Position numbers and translations under genes: made by a program. From positions 48,430 to 89,175 of the forward strand of contig JAJPXY010000065.1 in assembly GCA_021205205.1 (NCBI GenBank): 40,746 nucleotides of DNA, given 5' to 3'. Position 1 is the stretch's first letter. Each line of letters opens with the position of its first letter. This DNA comes from Clostridiales bacterium. GTDB lineage: Bacteria > Bacillota > Clostridia > Oscillospirales > Oscillospiraceae. Under the pieces are notes generated by a model, which worked only from the letters and a program-made list of their open reading frames with translations, was not told where the DNA came from and searched no databases. Below are positions 34,068 to 40,746 of this stretch, one piece after another.

Positions 34068-34775
34068 CTAAGAAGGGCTGAAAAGCAGATAGGACGCCGT
34101 CAGCGCCGCCGCGACGCGGGTCTGGTACCCGTCCGATTCCAACAGAGCGTTTTCCTCCGAATTGGAGAGAAACCCACACTCCACCAGCACCGCCCGGCAG
34201 GAGACGTGGTTCATCAGATAGACGGTGCCGGGGATCTCCGCAGCCTGGCGAGTGTTATCTGGGTCCAGGCTCTGCCGCAGAAGTTCCTGGAGCTGCGCCG
34301 CCCACTGCTGGCTCTCTGTATCGGCCCGGTAAAAGACCTGCGCCCCGTGGGAGTCCGCGCTGGTGTAGTTGTTCTGGTGGATGCTGAGCAGCACGGCGTT
34401 TTCCGTGTTCTCAATAAGTTCCACCCGGTTCAAGAGGTCGGTGTGTTTCTTCTCCCGGAGGGTGGCGGCGTCCTCATCGGCCAGGGACACATCCTCGGTG
34501 CGCACCAGCAGAGTCTGCACGCCGTAGAGGCCGCAGAGCTGGTCCATTTTCAGCGCAATGGCCAGGTTGATGACGCTCTCGGCTGTGCCGGAGAGGGCCA
34601 CCGCGCCGCCGTCCTCCCCGCCGTGCCCGGCGTCGATCACCAGCGTCTGGCGGGGAAAGCGGCAGTAATTGGCGGTCGGGACGCTCTCCTGTAGGTCATA
34701 CAGCAGCCAGGACAGGGCCAGCAGGAACAGCAGCAGGAGCAGGAACGGGGTCTGTCGGGAATTCACCATCTTCAT
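34068..34775 (-). CDS. cwlD: N-acetylmuramoyl-L-alanine amidase, CwlD-like
   Basis: About 235 residues of the Amidase_3 zinc family. One N-terminal hydrophobic segment (PFLLLLLFLLALSWLLY) acts as signal peptide or anchor. The zinc ligands are in VIDAGHGGEDGG (His), the AESVINLAIA segment (Glu) and LLSIHQNNYTS (His), and the catalytic Glu is in AVLVECGFLSNSEE. CwlD of Bacillus starts muramic-delta-lactam formation in spore cortex; the length, single domain and spore-forming context support this. GTG 34778, ATG 34775 and ATG 34769 are possible starts and no clear ribosome site separates them. A CATAGGATA sequence (34792-34784) lies just upstream, like the spoVF promoter -10. Confidence 0.85.
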   Translation of the reverse strand: MKMVNSRQTPFLLLLLFLLALSWLLYDLQESVPTANYCRFPRQTLVIDAGHGGEDGGAVALSGTAESVINLAIALKMDQLCGLYGVQTLLVRTEDVSLADEDAATLREKKHTDLLNRVELIENTENAVLLSIHQNNYTSADSHGAQVFYRADTESQQWAAQLQELLRQSLDPDNTRQAAEIPGTVYLMNHVSCRAVLVECGFLSNSEENALLESDGYQTRVAAALTASYLLFSPS

Positions 34776-34875
34776 CACCGCTGTATCCTATGCCCGTCCC
34801 CCGCGAAAAAATAACCGGCAACCGCCTCACTGACAGGATACCACAAGTCCGGCAAAATGAAAAGCCCAAATTGCA

Positions 34876-34902
34876 AGGCGGCGCCTTGCAAAGACGCCGC
34901 CT
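34876..34902 (-). terminator. Hairpin downstream of the MATE gene
   Basis: On the minus strand AGGCGGCG pairs with CGCCGCCT around an 11-nt loop; an alternative stem TTGCAAGGC / GCCTTGCAA (34871-34891) shares bases with it, so only one can form. The T-run is poor. Confidence 0.4.
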
Positions 34903-34923
34903 GATGAATGATATAACTCTGTC

Positions 34924-36309
34924 TTACCGCTCCTGCTTGAGGATTTTGTCAAAGCGCAGCAGGAAGGTGGTCACCGTGACGATGGCGGCGGTCACGTCGC
35001 TAATCGGCTCGGCCAGGAACACCGCCATGACCTGGTTCCCCACAAAGATGTGGGGCAAAATGAAAATCAACGGGATCAGCAAAATCAGCTTGCGCAGGCA
35101 GGCCAGCAACAGGCTGACCCTGGCCTGGCCCAGGGCCATAAAGCTCTGCTGACAGGCCATCTGGAAGCCCACGGCGAAAATGCCCGCCGCGTAAATGCGC
35201 AGCGCCCAGCCGGTGTACGAAACCAGCTCCGTATTCGCGGTAAACGCGGAGGCGAACACCTGGGGCGCCAGCATGATCAGCGCCCAAAAGGCGATGGCGT
35301 AAATCGCGCAGGACGCCAGCTGCAATTTGAAGGTCTGGCGCACCCGCTGCTCCTTCCTGGCGCCGAAGTTGTAGCTCATAAGAGGTTGGCCGCCCTGGCA
35401 AATACCCTGGATGGGCAGCACCGCCATCTGGTTGACGCTGGTGATGATGGTCATAGCGCCCACGGCCAGGTCGCCGCCGTAGCGGGACAGGCTGGAGGTG
35501 AAGCTGATGGAGAGCAGACTCTCGGTGCTGAGCATGACAAAGCTGGAGACGCCCAGGGCCAGACAGGGTAAAATCACATTGGCCTCAATGCGCAGGTTCT
35601 GCCGCCGCAGGTGCAGGATGGTCTTTTTCCCTGTCAAGAAGCGCAAAATCCACACCGCGCTCACCGCCTGGCTAAACACCGTGGCGATGGCCGCGCCCCG
35701 CACGCCCAGGCCCAGGCCGAAGATGAGGATAGGGTCCAGGATGATGTTGAGGACCGCGCCAATGACCGTGGTCAGCATACTGATGCGGGAAAAGCCCTGG
35801 GTGGTGATGAAGGGGTTCATGCCCATGACGAGCAGAACAAAAATCGACCCCAAAATGTAGATGCGGGCATAGGCCACGGCATAGGGCAGCGTGGCGTCGC
35901 TGGCGCCGAACAGGCGCAGCAGCGTGGGCGCAGAGAAGTAGAAAACCGCAGTCAGCACAACCGCCATACACAGCAGCAGCGTGAAGCAGTTACCCATGAT
36001 CCTCTCCGCCACGTCGTTCTTTTGGCTGCCCATGGCAATGGCGGCCCGGGGCGCGCCGCCTGCCCCGGCCAGCTGGGCAAAGGCGTTAATTAGCATTAAA
36101 ATGGCCGTGAACAGGCCCACGCCCGTCAGGGCTGTGGCCCCCACCTCCGGGATGTGGCCGATGTAAATGCGGTCAACGATGTTGTAAAGCAGGTTGATGA
36201 CCTGGGCCACCACCGCCGGAATGGCCAGCTGGGCCAGCAGCCCCCCGACGCTGCCGCTGCCCAGGTCCTGGGTGGCAGCCTGGCTGGTATCATGTTTGTG
36301 CTTTCTCAT
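34924..36309 (-). CDS. MATE family multidrug/cation exporter
   Basis: 461 residues with about twelve hydrophobic segments in two homologous halves, the MATE layout. The N-terminal AQLAIPAVVAQVINLLYNIVDRIYIGHI and the GAGGAPRAAIAMGSQKNDVAERIMGNC segments are typical of the NorM/DinF-like branch, as is NPFITTQGFSRISMLTTVIGAVLNIILDPILIF. Expected to extrude cationic compounds with Na+ or H+ exchange. ATG 36309 has GAGAGGGGA upstream; the frame is open further up but lies in the ABC gene antisense region. It is 94 nt after the ABC gene, with a strong hairpin between them, and seems to be the last gene of the efflux locus. Confidence 0.93.
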   Translation of the reverse strand: MRKHKHDTSQAATQDLGSGSVGGLLAQLAIPAVVAQVINLLYNIVDRIYIGHIPEVGATALTGVGLFTAILMLINAFAQLAGAGGAPRAAIAMGSQKNDVAERIMGNCFTLLLCMAVVLTAVFYFSAPTLLRLFGASDATLPYAVAYARIYILGSIFVLLVMGMNPFITTQGFSRISMLTTVIGAVLNIILDPILIFGLGLGVRGAAIATVFSQAVSAVWILRFLTGKKTILHLRRQNLRIEANVILPCLALGVSSFVMLSTESLLSISFTSSLSRYGGDLAVGAMTIITSVNQMAVLPIQGICQGGQPLMSYNFGARKEQRVRQTFKLQLASCAIYAIAFWALIMLAPQVFASAFTANTELVSYTGWALRIYAAGIFAVGFQMACQQSFMALGQARVSLLLACLRKLILLIPLIFILPHIFVGNQVMAVFLAEPISDVTAAIVTVTTFLLRFDKILKQER

Positions 36310-36350
36310 ATGTCCCCTCTCCCCTTTTTGTGTTGCTCTGTGTACCTGAC

Positions 36351-36391
36351 AAAGCAGCCCGTTCCGGAAAAACGGCGGAACAGGCTGCTTT
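36351..36391 (-). terminator. Terminator or attenuator between the ABC pair and the MATE gene
   Basis: On the minus strand AAAGCAGCCTGTTCCG pairs over 16 bp (one wobble) with CGGAACGGGCTGCTTT around a T-rich loop. The T-run after it is short (TTTGT), so some read-through into the MATE gene is likely. Confidence 0.6.
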
Positions 36392-36403
36392 GGGAATGAT
36401 AAA

Positions 36404-38302
36404 TTAGCTGTTAATGGCGTTGCCGGTGTAGAGCTGATAATATTTGCCCTTCTCGGCGATGAGCTGGTCGTGGGTGCCGCGCTCGATGATGCGACCCTGC
36501 TCCAGAACCATGATACAGTCGGAGTTGCGGACGGTGGACAGCCGGTGGGCGATGACAAAGGTGGTTCGCCCGTTCATCAGCTTATCCATGCCGTCCTGCA
36601 CCAGCTGCTCGGTACGGGTGTCGATAGAACTGGTGGCCTCGTCCAGGATCAGCACCGGTGGGTCGGCCACCGCCGCCCGGGCGATGGCCAGCAGCTGCCG
36701 CTGGCCCTGGGACAGGTTCGCGCCGTCGCCGGCGAGCATGGTGTCGTAGCCCTCGGGCAGGTGGCGGATAAAGCCGTCGGCGTTGGCCAGCTTCGCCGCC
36801 GCGATGCAGTCATCATCGGTGGCATCCAGCTTGCCGTAACGGATGTTCTCCATCACGGTGCCGGTGAAAAGGTGGGTGTCCTGGAGGACGATACCCAAGG
36901 ACCGGCGCAGGTCCGGCTTCTTGATTTTGGTGATGTTGATACCGTCGTAGCGGATCTTGCCGTCCTGGATGTCGTAGAAGCGGTTGATGAGGTTGGTGAT
37001 CGTGGTCTTGCCAGCGCCAGTGGAGCCGACGAAGGCGATCTTCTGGCCGGGCGTGGCGTAGAGCTTGATGTTGTGCAGCACCATTTTGTCGTCGGTGTAA
37101 CCGAAATCCACGTCGTCCATGACGATGTCGCCAGTCAGCTCGGTGATAGAGGTGTTGCCCTCCTGGCGGTGGGGGTGCTTCCAGCCCCAGACGCCGGTAC
37201 GGGTGGGGCTTTCCAGCAAGGTGCCGCCGGCCTTGACCACGTTGACCAGTTCGCAATAGCCGTTGTCCACCTCAGGCTCCTCGTCCAGCAGAGCGAAGAT
37301 ACGGTCCGCGCCGGCCAGCGCCATGATGATAAAGTTGAACTGTTGGGAAATCTGGTTGATGGGCTGCATCAGACTCTTGTTCAGGGTCAGGAAGGAGGCC
37401 AGACGGCCCAGGGTAAAGCTGCCAAAGCCGCTGATGGCCAGCATACCGCCCACCACCGCGCAGAGCACGTAGTTCAGGTTGCCCAGCTGGGAGTTGATGG
37501 GGCCGAGGAAATTGGCGAACTGGTTGGCGTTGAAGGCACTGTCAAGCAACTGGTCGTTGCGCTCTTTGAAGTCCTCCAGGGTCTTTTCCTCGTGGCAGAA
37601 GACCTTGACCACCTTTTGGCCCTCCATCATTTCCTCAATGAAGCCGTTCACAGTGCCGAGGTCCTTCTGCTGGGCCACATAGTACCGGCTGGACCGCCCG
37701 GCCAAAACCCTGGTGACCAGCAGCATACCGCACACCACTACCAGAGACAGCACGGTCAACACTGCGGACATCCGGATCATGGAAATCAGCACGGCCACAA
37801 TGGTGATGAAACTGTTCAGCATCTGAGGGATGGACTGGGAGATCATCTGCCGCATGGTGTCGATGTCGTTGGTGTAGATGGACATGATGTCGCCGTGGGC
37901 GTGGGTGTCAAAATACTTGATGGGCAGCTTCTCCATATGGGAGAACAGGTCGTTGCGCAGCTTCTTCTGGGTGCCCTGGGTGATGTAAATCATGATTCGG
38001 CTCTGAATCAGGGACGCCAGCACGCCGCAGGCGTAGAAAATACCGACGCGGGTGACGGCTGCGGCCAGCCCGCTGAAATCCGGGTCCGGCTGGGTCAGCA
38101 GTGGTGTGATGTAGTCGTCAATTAGGGTCTGCATGAACAGCGTGCCCTGCACCGTGGACAGCACCGTGGTCACGATGCAAATCACCACCACGATCCAGGC
38201 CAGGGCGTAGCTCTTCATGATGTACGCCAGCAGGCGGAACAGCAGTTTCATGGGGTTGTTGACTTTTGGCTTTTGACCTCTGGGTGTGTTGGGTCCGGGC
38301 AT
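36404..38302 (-). CDS. ABC exporter half-transporter with complete ATPase motifs
   Basis: 632-residue type IV ABC exporter: six membrane helices (residues about 30-330), then a nucleotide-binding domain with Walker A GSTGAGKTT, Q-loop VLQDTHLFTGTVMENI, signature LSQGQRQLLA, Walker B ILDEATSSID with the catalytic Glu, and H-loop IAHRLSTV. It is the catalytically complete partner of a heterodimeric multidrug exporter of the BmrCD/TM287-288 kind. A segment of about 30 residues before the ATPase (TRTGVWGWKHPHRQEGN) is longer than usual. The ATG overlaps the stop of the partner gene (TAATG), so translation is coupled. Confidence 0.94.
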   Translation of the reverse strand: MPGPNTPRGQKPKVNNPMKLLFRLLAYIMKSYALAWIVVVICIVTTVLSTVQGTLFMQTLIDDYITPLLTQPDPDFSGLAAAVTRVGIFYACGVLASLIQSRIMIYITQGTQKKLRNDLFSHMEKLPIKYFDTHAHGDIMSIYTNDIDTMRQMISQSIPQMLNSFITIVAVLISMIRMSAVLTVLSLVVVCGMLLVTRVLAGRSSRYYVAQQKDLGTVNGFIEEMMEGQKVVKVFCHEEKTLEDFKERNDQLLDSAFNANQFANFLGPINSQLGNLNYVLCAVVGGMLAISGFGSFTLGRLASFLTLNKSLMQPINQISQQFNFIIMALAGADRIFALLDEEPEVDNGYCELVNVVKAGGTLLESPTRTGVWGWKHPHRQEGNTSITELTGDIVMDDVDFGYTDDKMVLHNIKLYATPGQKIAFVGSTGAGKTTITNLINRFYDIQDGKIRYDGINITKIKKPDLRRSLGIVLQDTHLFTGTVMENIRYGKLDATDDDCIAAAKLANADGFIRHLPEGYDTMLAGDGANLSQGQRQLLAIARAAVADPPVLILDEATSSIDTRTEQLVQDGMDKLMNGRTTFVIAHRLSTVRNSDCIMVLEQGRIIERGTHDQLIAEKGKYYQLYTGNAINS

Positions 38303-39078
38303 TACTGCTCACCTCCTGCATGGTCGAAGTCGCCGCCGCCCTGGGTCTGGCCGTCGTAGACCTCGCGGTAAATCTTGTTGGTCGCCAGCAGTTCCTCGTG
38401 GGTGCCGAAGCCGTTTACCTTGCCGTCCTCCAACACCAGGATGCGGTCCGCGTTCTGGACGCTGGAGATACGCTGGGCGATGATGATCTTGGTGGTCTCG
38501 GGGATGAAATCGGCCAGGGCCTTGCGGATCTTCGCGTCGGTGGCGGTGTCCACCGCTCTGGTGGAGTCGTCCAGCACCAGCACCTTGGGGTGCTTCAGCA
38601 GGGCGCGGGCGATACAAAGCCGCTGCTTCTGGCCGCCGGAGACGTTGCTGCCGCCCTGTTCGATGTAGGTGTTGTACCGGTCGGGCATCCGCTCGATGAA
38701 CTCGTCGGCGCAGGCCAGCTGGCAAGCTTCGATACACTCCTCCTCGGTGGCGTCCTCCTTGCCCCAGCGCAGGTTGTCGAGGATGGTGCCGGAGAAGAGG
38801 ACGTTCTTTTGCAGTACTACGGAGACCTCGTTCCGGAGGACCTCCATGTCGTACTGCCGCACGTCCAGGCCGCCCACGGAGACGCTGCCGTCCCGTACAT
38901 CATACAGACGGGAAATCAGGTTCACCAGGCTGGTCTTGGCGCTGCCAGTGCCGCCGATGACACCGATGGTCTCGCCGGATTTGATGTGCAGGTCGATGTC
39001 GGACAGGACCAGGTTGCCGTCCTCTTTATAGGCAAAGTCCACGTGGTCAAAGGCGATGGAGCCGTCCGGCACTTCCAT
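38302..39078 (-). CDS. ABC half-transporter, ATPase part of a gene split by an amber codon
   Basis: 258 residues from ATG 39078 form a complete nucleotide-binding domain: GSIAFDHVDFAYKEDGN, Walker A GGTGSAKTS, signature VSGGQKQR, Walker B VLVLDDSTRAVDT and AQRISSV. The site is degenerate in the way usual for one half of a heterodimer: Walker A has Ala for the last Gly, the catalytic Glu is Asp, and the H-loop His is Gln. It is in the same frame as the membrane part, separated only by one TAG (39126-39124) and 15 codons. ATG 39078 has no ribosome site nearby; GGAGGAGG at 39116-39109 lies 7 nt before a CTG codon at 39102, a possible restart. Confidence 0.75.
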   Translation of the reverse strand: MEVPDGSIAFDHVDFAYKEDGNLVLSDIDLHIKSGETIGVIGGTGSAKTSLVNLISRLYDVRDGSVSVGGLDVRQYDMEVLRNEVSVVLQKNVLFSGTILDNLRWGKEDATEEECIEACQLACADEFIERMPDRYNTYIEQGGSNVSGGQKQRLCIARALLKHPKVLVLDDSTRAVDTATDAKIRKALADFIPETTKIIIAQRISSVQNADRILVLEDGKVNGFGTHEELLATNKIYREVYDGQTQGGGDFDHAGGEQ

Positions 39079-39123
39079 GACAGGGTTCTCGGGGTTGGTC
39101 AGAGTGGGTTCCTCCTCCAGGAC

Positions 39124-39126
39124 CTA
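39124..39126 (-). other. In-frame amber codon splitting the ABC gene
   Basis: TAG at the end of the membrane domain, with both sides in the same frame and matching one protein family end to end. No other frame change is needed to restore the 582-codon gene. Confidence 0.85.
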
Positions 39127-40050
39127 ACAAATCCGCTTGGCCGCCGCCATGGACATGGTCACCATGACAAAAATCATGGACAGCATCATCAGGCTCATCA
39201 GGATGTTCATGCAGTAGGTCAGCAGGCTCATCAGTTCGCCGGTGGTCAGGCTGCCCACCACGATCATCCGCGCACCGATCCAACTGAGCAGCAGGATGCA
39301 GGTGTAGACGGTGGCCATCATCAGCGGGGAGTTCCAGGCCACGATGCCCTCTGCCTTGACGAACATCCGATAAAGGTTCTGGCTGGCCTTGGTGAACTTG
39401 GAGGTCTCGTAGTCCTCCCGGACGTAGGCCTTGACCACCCGGATGGCAGAGACGTTCTCCTGCACAGAGGCGTTCAGGTCGTCGTACTTCTTAAAAACCT
39501 CGCTGAAATACTTCATGGCGCGGCTGGAGATGAGGATGAGCAGCGCGCCCAGGACAATGACCGCCACCAGATAGATGCTGGCCAACCGGGCGTTGATGAA
39601 GAACGCCATCGCCATGGCGCAAATCAGCGACGCCGGGGCGCGGGTACACATCCGCAAAATCATCTGGTAGGAGTTCTGGACGTTGGTCACGTCGGTGGTC
39701 AGCCGGGTCACCAGTCCGGCGGTGGAATACTTGTCGTTGTTGGCAAAGGAAAAGCGCTGGATGTTGGTGAACATGGCTTCCCGCAGGTTCCTGGCCAGGC
39801 CGGCGGATGCCAGAGCGCCGTTTCTTGCGCCCGCCATGCCAGCGAACAGTCCGACCAAGGCGCAGACAATCATCCAGCCACCCATCTGGTATACGTGGGT
39901 GATGTTCCCCGCCTCGATGCCGTTGTCGACGATGGAGGCCATCAGAAGTGGGATGATGGTCTCCATGAGCACCTCCAGGAGCATAAAGAGCGGCGTCAGA
40001 ATAGATGGCCGTTTATACTCACCCAGATGTGCGCCAAGGGTTTTGAGCAT
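39124..40050 (-). CDS. ABC half-transporter, membrane part of a gene split by an amber codon
   Basis: 308 residues with six membrane helices of an ABC exporter, ending SMAAAKRIC then TAG. Family members continue with an acidic linker (typically Glu-Val-Leu-x-Glu-Glu-Pro); here the codons after the stop read VLEEEPTLTNPENPV, so TAG stands where GAG (Glu) is expected, one G-to-T change. Read through, the gene is 582 residues (38302-40050). GGAGGAGG lies 10 nt before ATG 40050 and a perfect consensus promoter lies upstream. The break falls between transmembrane and ATPase domains, so two polypeptides could still assemble, the gene could be dead, or the change could be an assembly error. Confidence 0.8.
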   Translation of the reverse strand: MLKTLGAHLGEYKRPSILTPLFMLLEVLMETIIPLLMASIVDNGIEAGNITHVYQMGGWMIVCALVGLFAGMAGARNGALASAGLARNLREAMFTNIQRFSFANNDKYSTAGLVTRLTTDVTNVQNSYQMILRMCTRAPASLICAMAMAFFINARLASIYLVAVIVLGALLILISSRAMKYFSEVFKKYDDLNASVQENVSAIRVVKAYVREDYETSKFTKASQNLYRMFVKAEGIVAWNSPLMMATVYTCILLLSWIGARMIVVGSLTTGELMSLLTYCMNILMSLMMLSMIFVMVTMSMAAAKRIC

Positions 40051-40095
40051 AGTGGATATACCTCCTCCGTTTACATTGGTTGCTGCATACAGAAT

Positions 40096-40124
40096 ATTAT
40101 AAAGAATGGTTTCGTCTCTGTCAA
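40096..40124 (-). promoter_or_regulatory. Consensus sigma-A promoter of the ABC exporter operon
   Basis: On the minus strand TTGACA (40124-40119), 17-bp spacer, TATAAT (40101-40096): a perfect match. It lies between the MarR gene and the ABC gene, so the exporter can be transcribed apart from its regulator. Confidence 0.88.
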
Positions 40125-40146
40125 TCAGATGAAACGTTTTTTGCCG

Positions 40147-40593
40147 CTAACGGATATTTTCGTAAACCATCCGCAGCAGACGGCTCAGCTCTTGCTGTTC
40201 CTCCTCGGTCATGCCGACCAGCATCTGCCGCTCGGTGTTTTGAATCATCTCCCAGCTCAGTCGGTTCCGCTCCCGGCCCAGCTCAGTCAGGCTGACGACC
40301 TTGACACGCCGGTCCGATTCGTCGGGCAGAGCCTCCACCAGCCCCTTTTTCTCCAGACGGGAGACCGTCCCGGCGACGGTGGACTGGGCCAGGTGGAAAA
40401 ACCGCTCCAAATCCTTCAGCGTACAGCTCTCCCCTTCCTGAAAGCCCAACACCCGCAGGATATGGCTATGGGCGGTGGTCAGGTCTATCGTGCAAAGATT
40501 CTGATCCGCCCGCTTTTTCAGAGATTCCTCAATTCTTTTCAATAAAAGCCCGTTGCCTAACGACTGCGATGCATTGTCCGGTAAAGTGATCAT
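40147..40593 (-). CDS. MarR family transcriptional regulator
   Basis: 148-residue winged-helix regulator. After an N-terminal dimer helix come the HTH (CTLKDLERFFHLAQSTVAGTVSRLEKKGLV) and the wing with DESDRRVKVVSLTELG, the DxRxxxxxLT pattern of MarR. It probably represses the two ABC half-transporters and perhaps the MATE gene downstream, responding to a small ligand. ATG 40593 has ATGAGGTGG upstream and was preferred to the GTG at 40602, which lies inside that ribosome site. It has its own promoter at 40647-40675. Confidence 0.92.
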   Translation of the reverse strand: MITLPDNASQSLGNGLLLKRIEESLKKRADQNLCTIDLTTAHSHILRVLGFQEGESCTLKDLERFFHLAQSTVAGTVSRLEKKGLVEALPDESDRRVKVVSLTELGRERNRLSWEMIQNTERQMLVGMTEEEQQELSRLLRMVYENIR

Positions 40594-40646
40594 GCTTTCC
40601 ACCTCATTTCCACAAAATTTGCACTGCGCTAAACAACTACATCGTC

Positions 40647-40675
40647 ATTATAGGGCCATATTGCGCAAAAGTCAA
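40647..40675 (-). promoter_or_regulatory. Sigma-A promoter of the MarR gene
   Basis: On the minus strand TTGACT (40675-40670), 17-bp spacer, TATAAT (40652-40647). The last 71 bases of the window, beyond it, show no further feature. Confidence 0.82.
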
Positions 40676-40746
40676 CCGCACGCTGTTAAAATGCAGGGCA
40701 ACAGCATTTAAATTTAACCCAAAAGAATAGACAAAAACGCTTCAGG

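Noticed and set aside
38266-40545. Long plus-strand open frame opposite the ABC and MarR genes
   Set aside because: Same antisense artefact; it spans several intact minus-strand genes and their promoters.

Overview
The window looks like a chromosomal segment of a GC-rich, low-GC-lineage-derived Gram-positive endospore former, most likely a gut Clostridia of the Oscillospiraceae (Flavonifractor/Oscillibacter/Lawsonibacter-like). The evidence is sporulation genes (yunB, both dipicolinate synthase subunits, a CwlD-type amidase, a SigH-type sigma factor), strong AGGAGG-type ribosome binding sites, sigma-A promoters, a pyrophosphate-type phosphofructokinase and an NfnAB-type transhydrogenase pair typical of anaerobes. 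No rRNA, tRNA, CRISPR array, prophage or insertion sequence was recognised. Assignment to a genus is inference.

Layout. 1-1730 (minus): edge-truncated lipoprotein, hisC and a DUF951 gene. 1788-7582 (plus): murD followed by three tandem M42 aminopeptidases and a PLP-dependent lyase of the aluminium-resistance/methionine gamma-lyase-like family, apparently one operon. 7804-15795 (plus): yunB-ligA, nfnA-nfnB and pcrA, separated by intergenic repeats, terminators and sigma-A promoters. 16039-17553 (minus): dpaA-dpaB with a sigma-K-like promoter. 17663-21654 (plus): MacAB-like ABC export system (adaptor, ATPase, permease) behind an OmpR-type direct repeat. 21777-26291 (minus): membrane protein with a frameshifted end, zinc-ribbon protein, sigH, and ruvC-ruvA-ruvB. 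26299-26802 (plus): ridA and terminator. 26804-29241 (minus): tmk and pfp. 29229-31247 (plus): fba, a CadC/SmtB-like metal sensor and a small cysteine-amidase-like gene with an apparent AUA start. 31254-34775 (minus): tyrosine recombinase, small unknown gene, radA and cwlD. 34924-40675 (minus): MATE exporter, two ABC half-transporters (one split by an in-frame amber codon) and a MarR regulator, a multidrug-efflux locus.

How the genes fit together. pfp and fba, two consecutive glycolytic steps, are transcribed divergently from promoters that overlap base for base. NfnAB would interconvert NADH, reduced ferredoxin and NADPH. murD leads a peptide-degradation cassette whose last gene probably acts on an amino-acid product. 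RuvABC, LigA, PcrA and RadA are ordinary DNA-maintenance genes. The MarR/ABC/ABC/MATE block is a regulated efflux island.

Most notable irregularities: the amber codon exactly at the membrane-domain/ATPase junction of one ABC protein; a middle M42 paralogue that has lost metal-site residues; a one-base frameshift at an A6 run that carries a membrane protein through what looks like its own terminator; the AUA start of the amidase-like gene; and a family of palindromic intergenic elements. I did not find a clearly new multi-gene defence or mobile system; the best candidate for an under-described unit is the triple-M42/PLP-lyase cassette.
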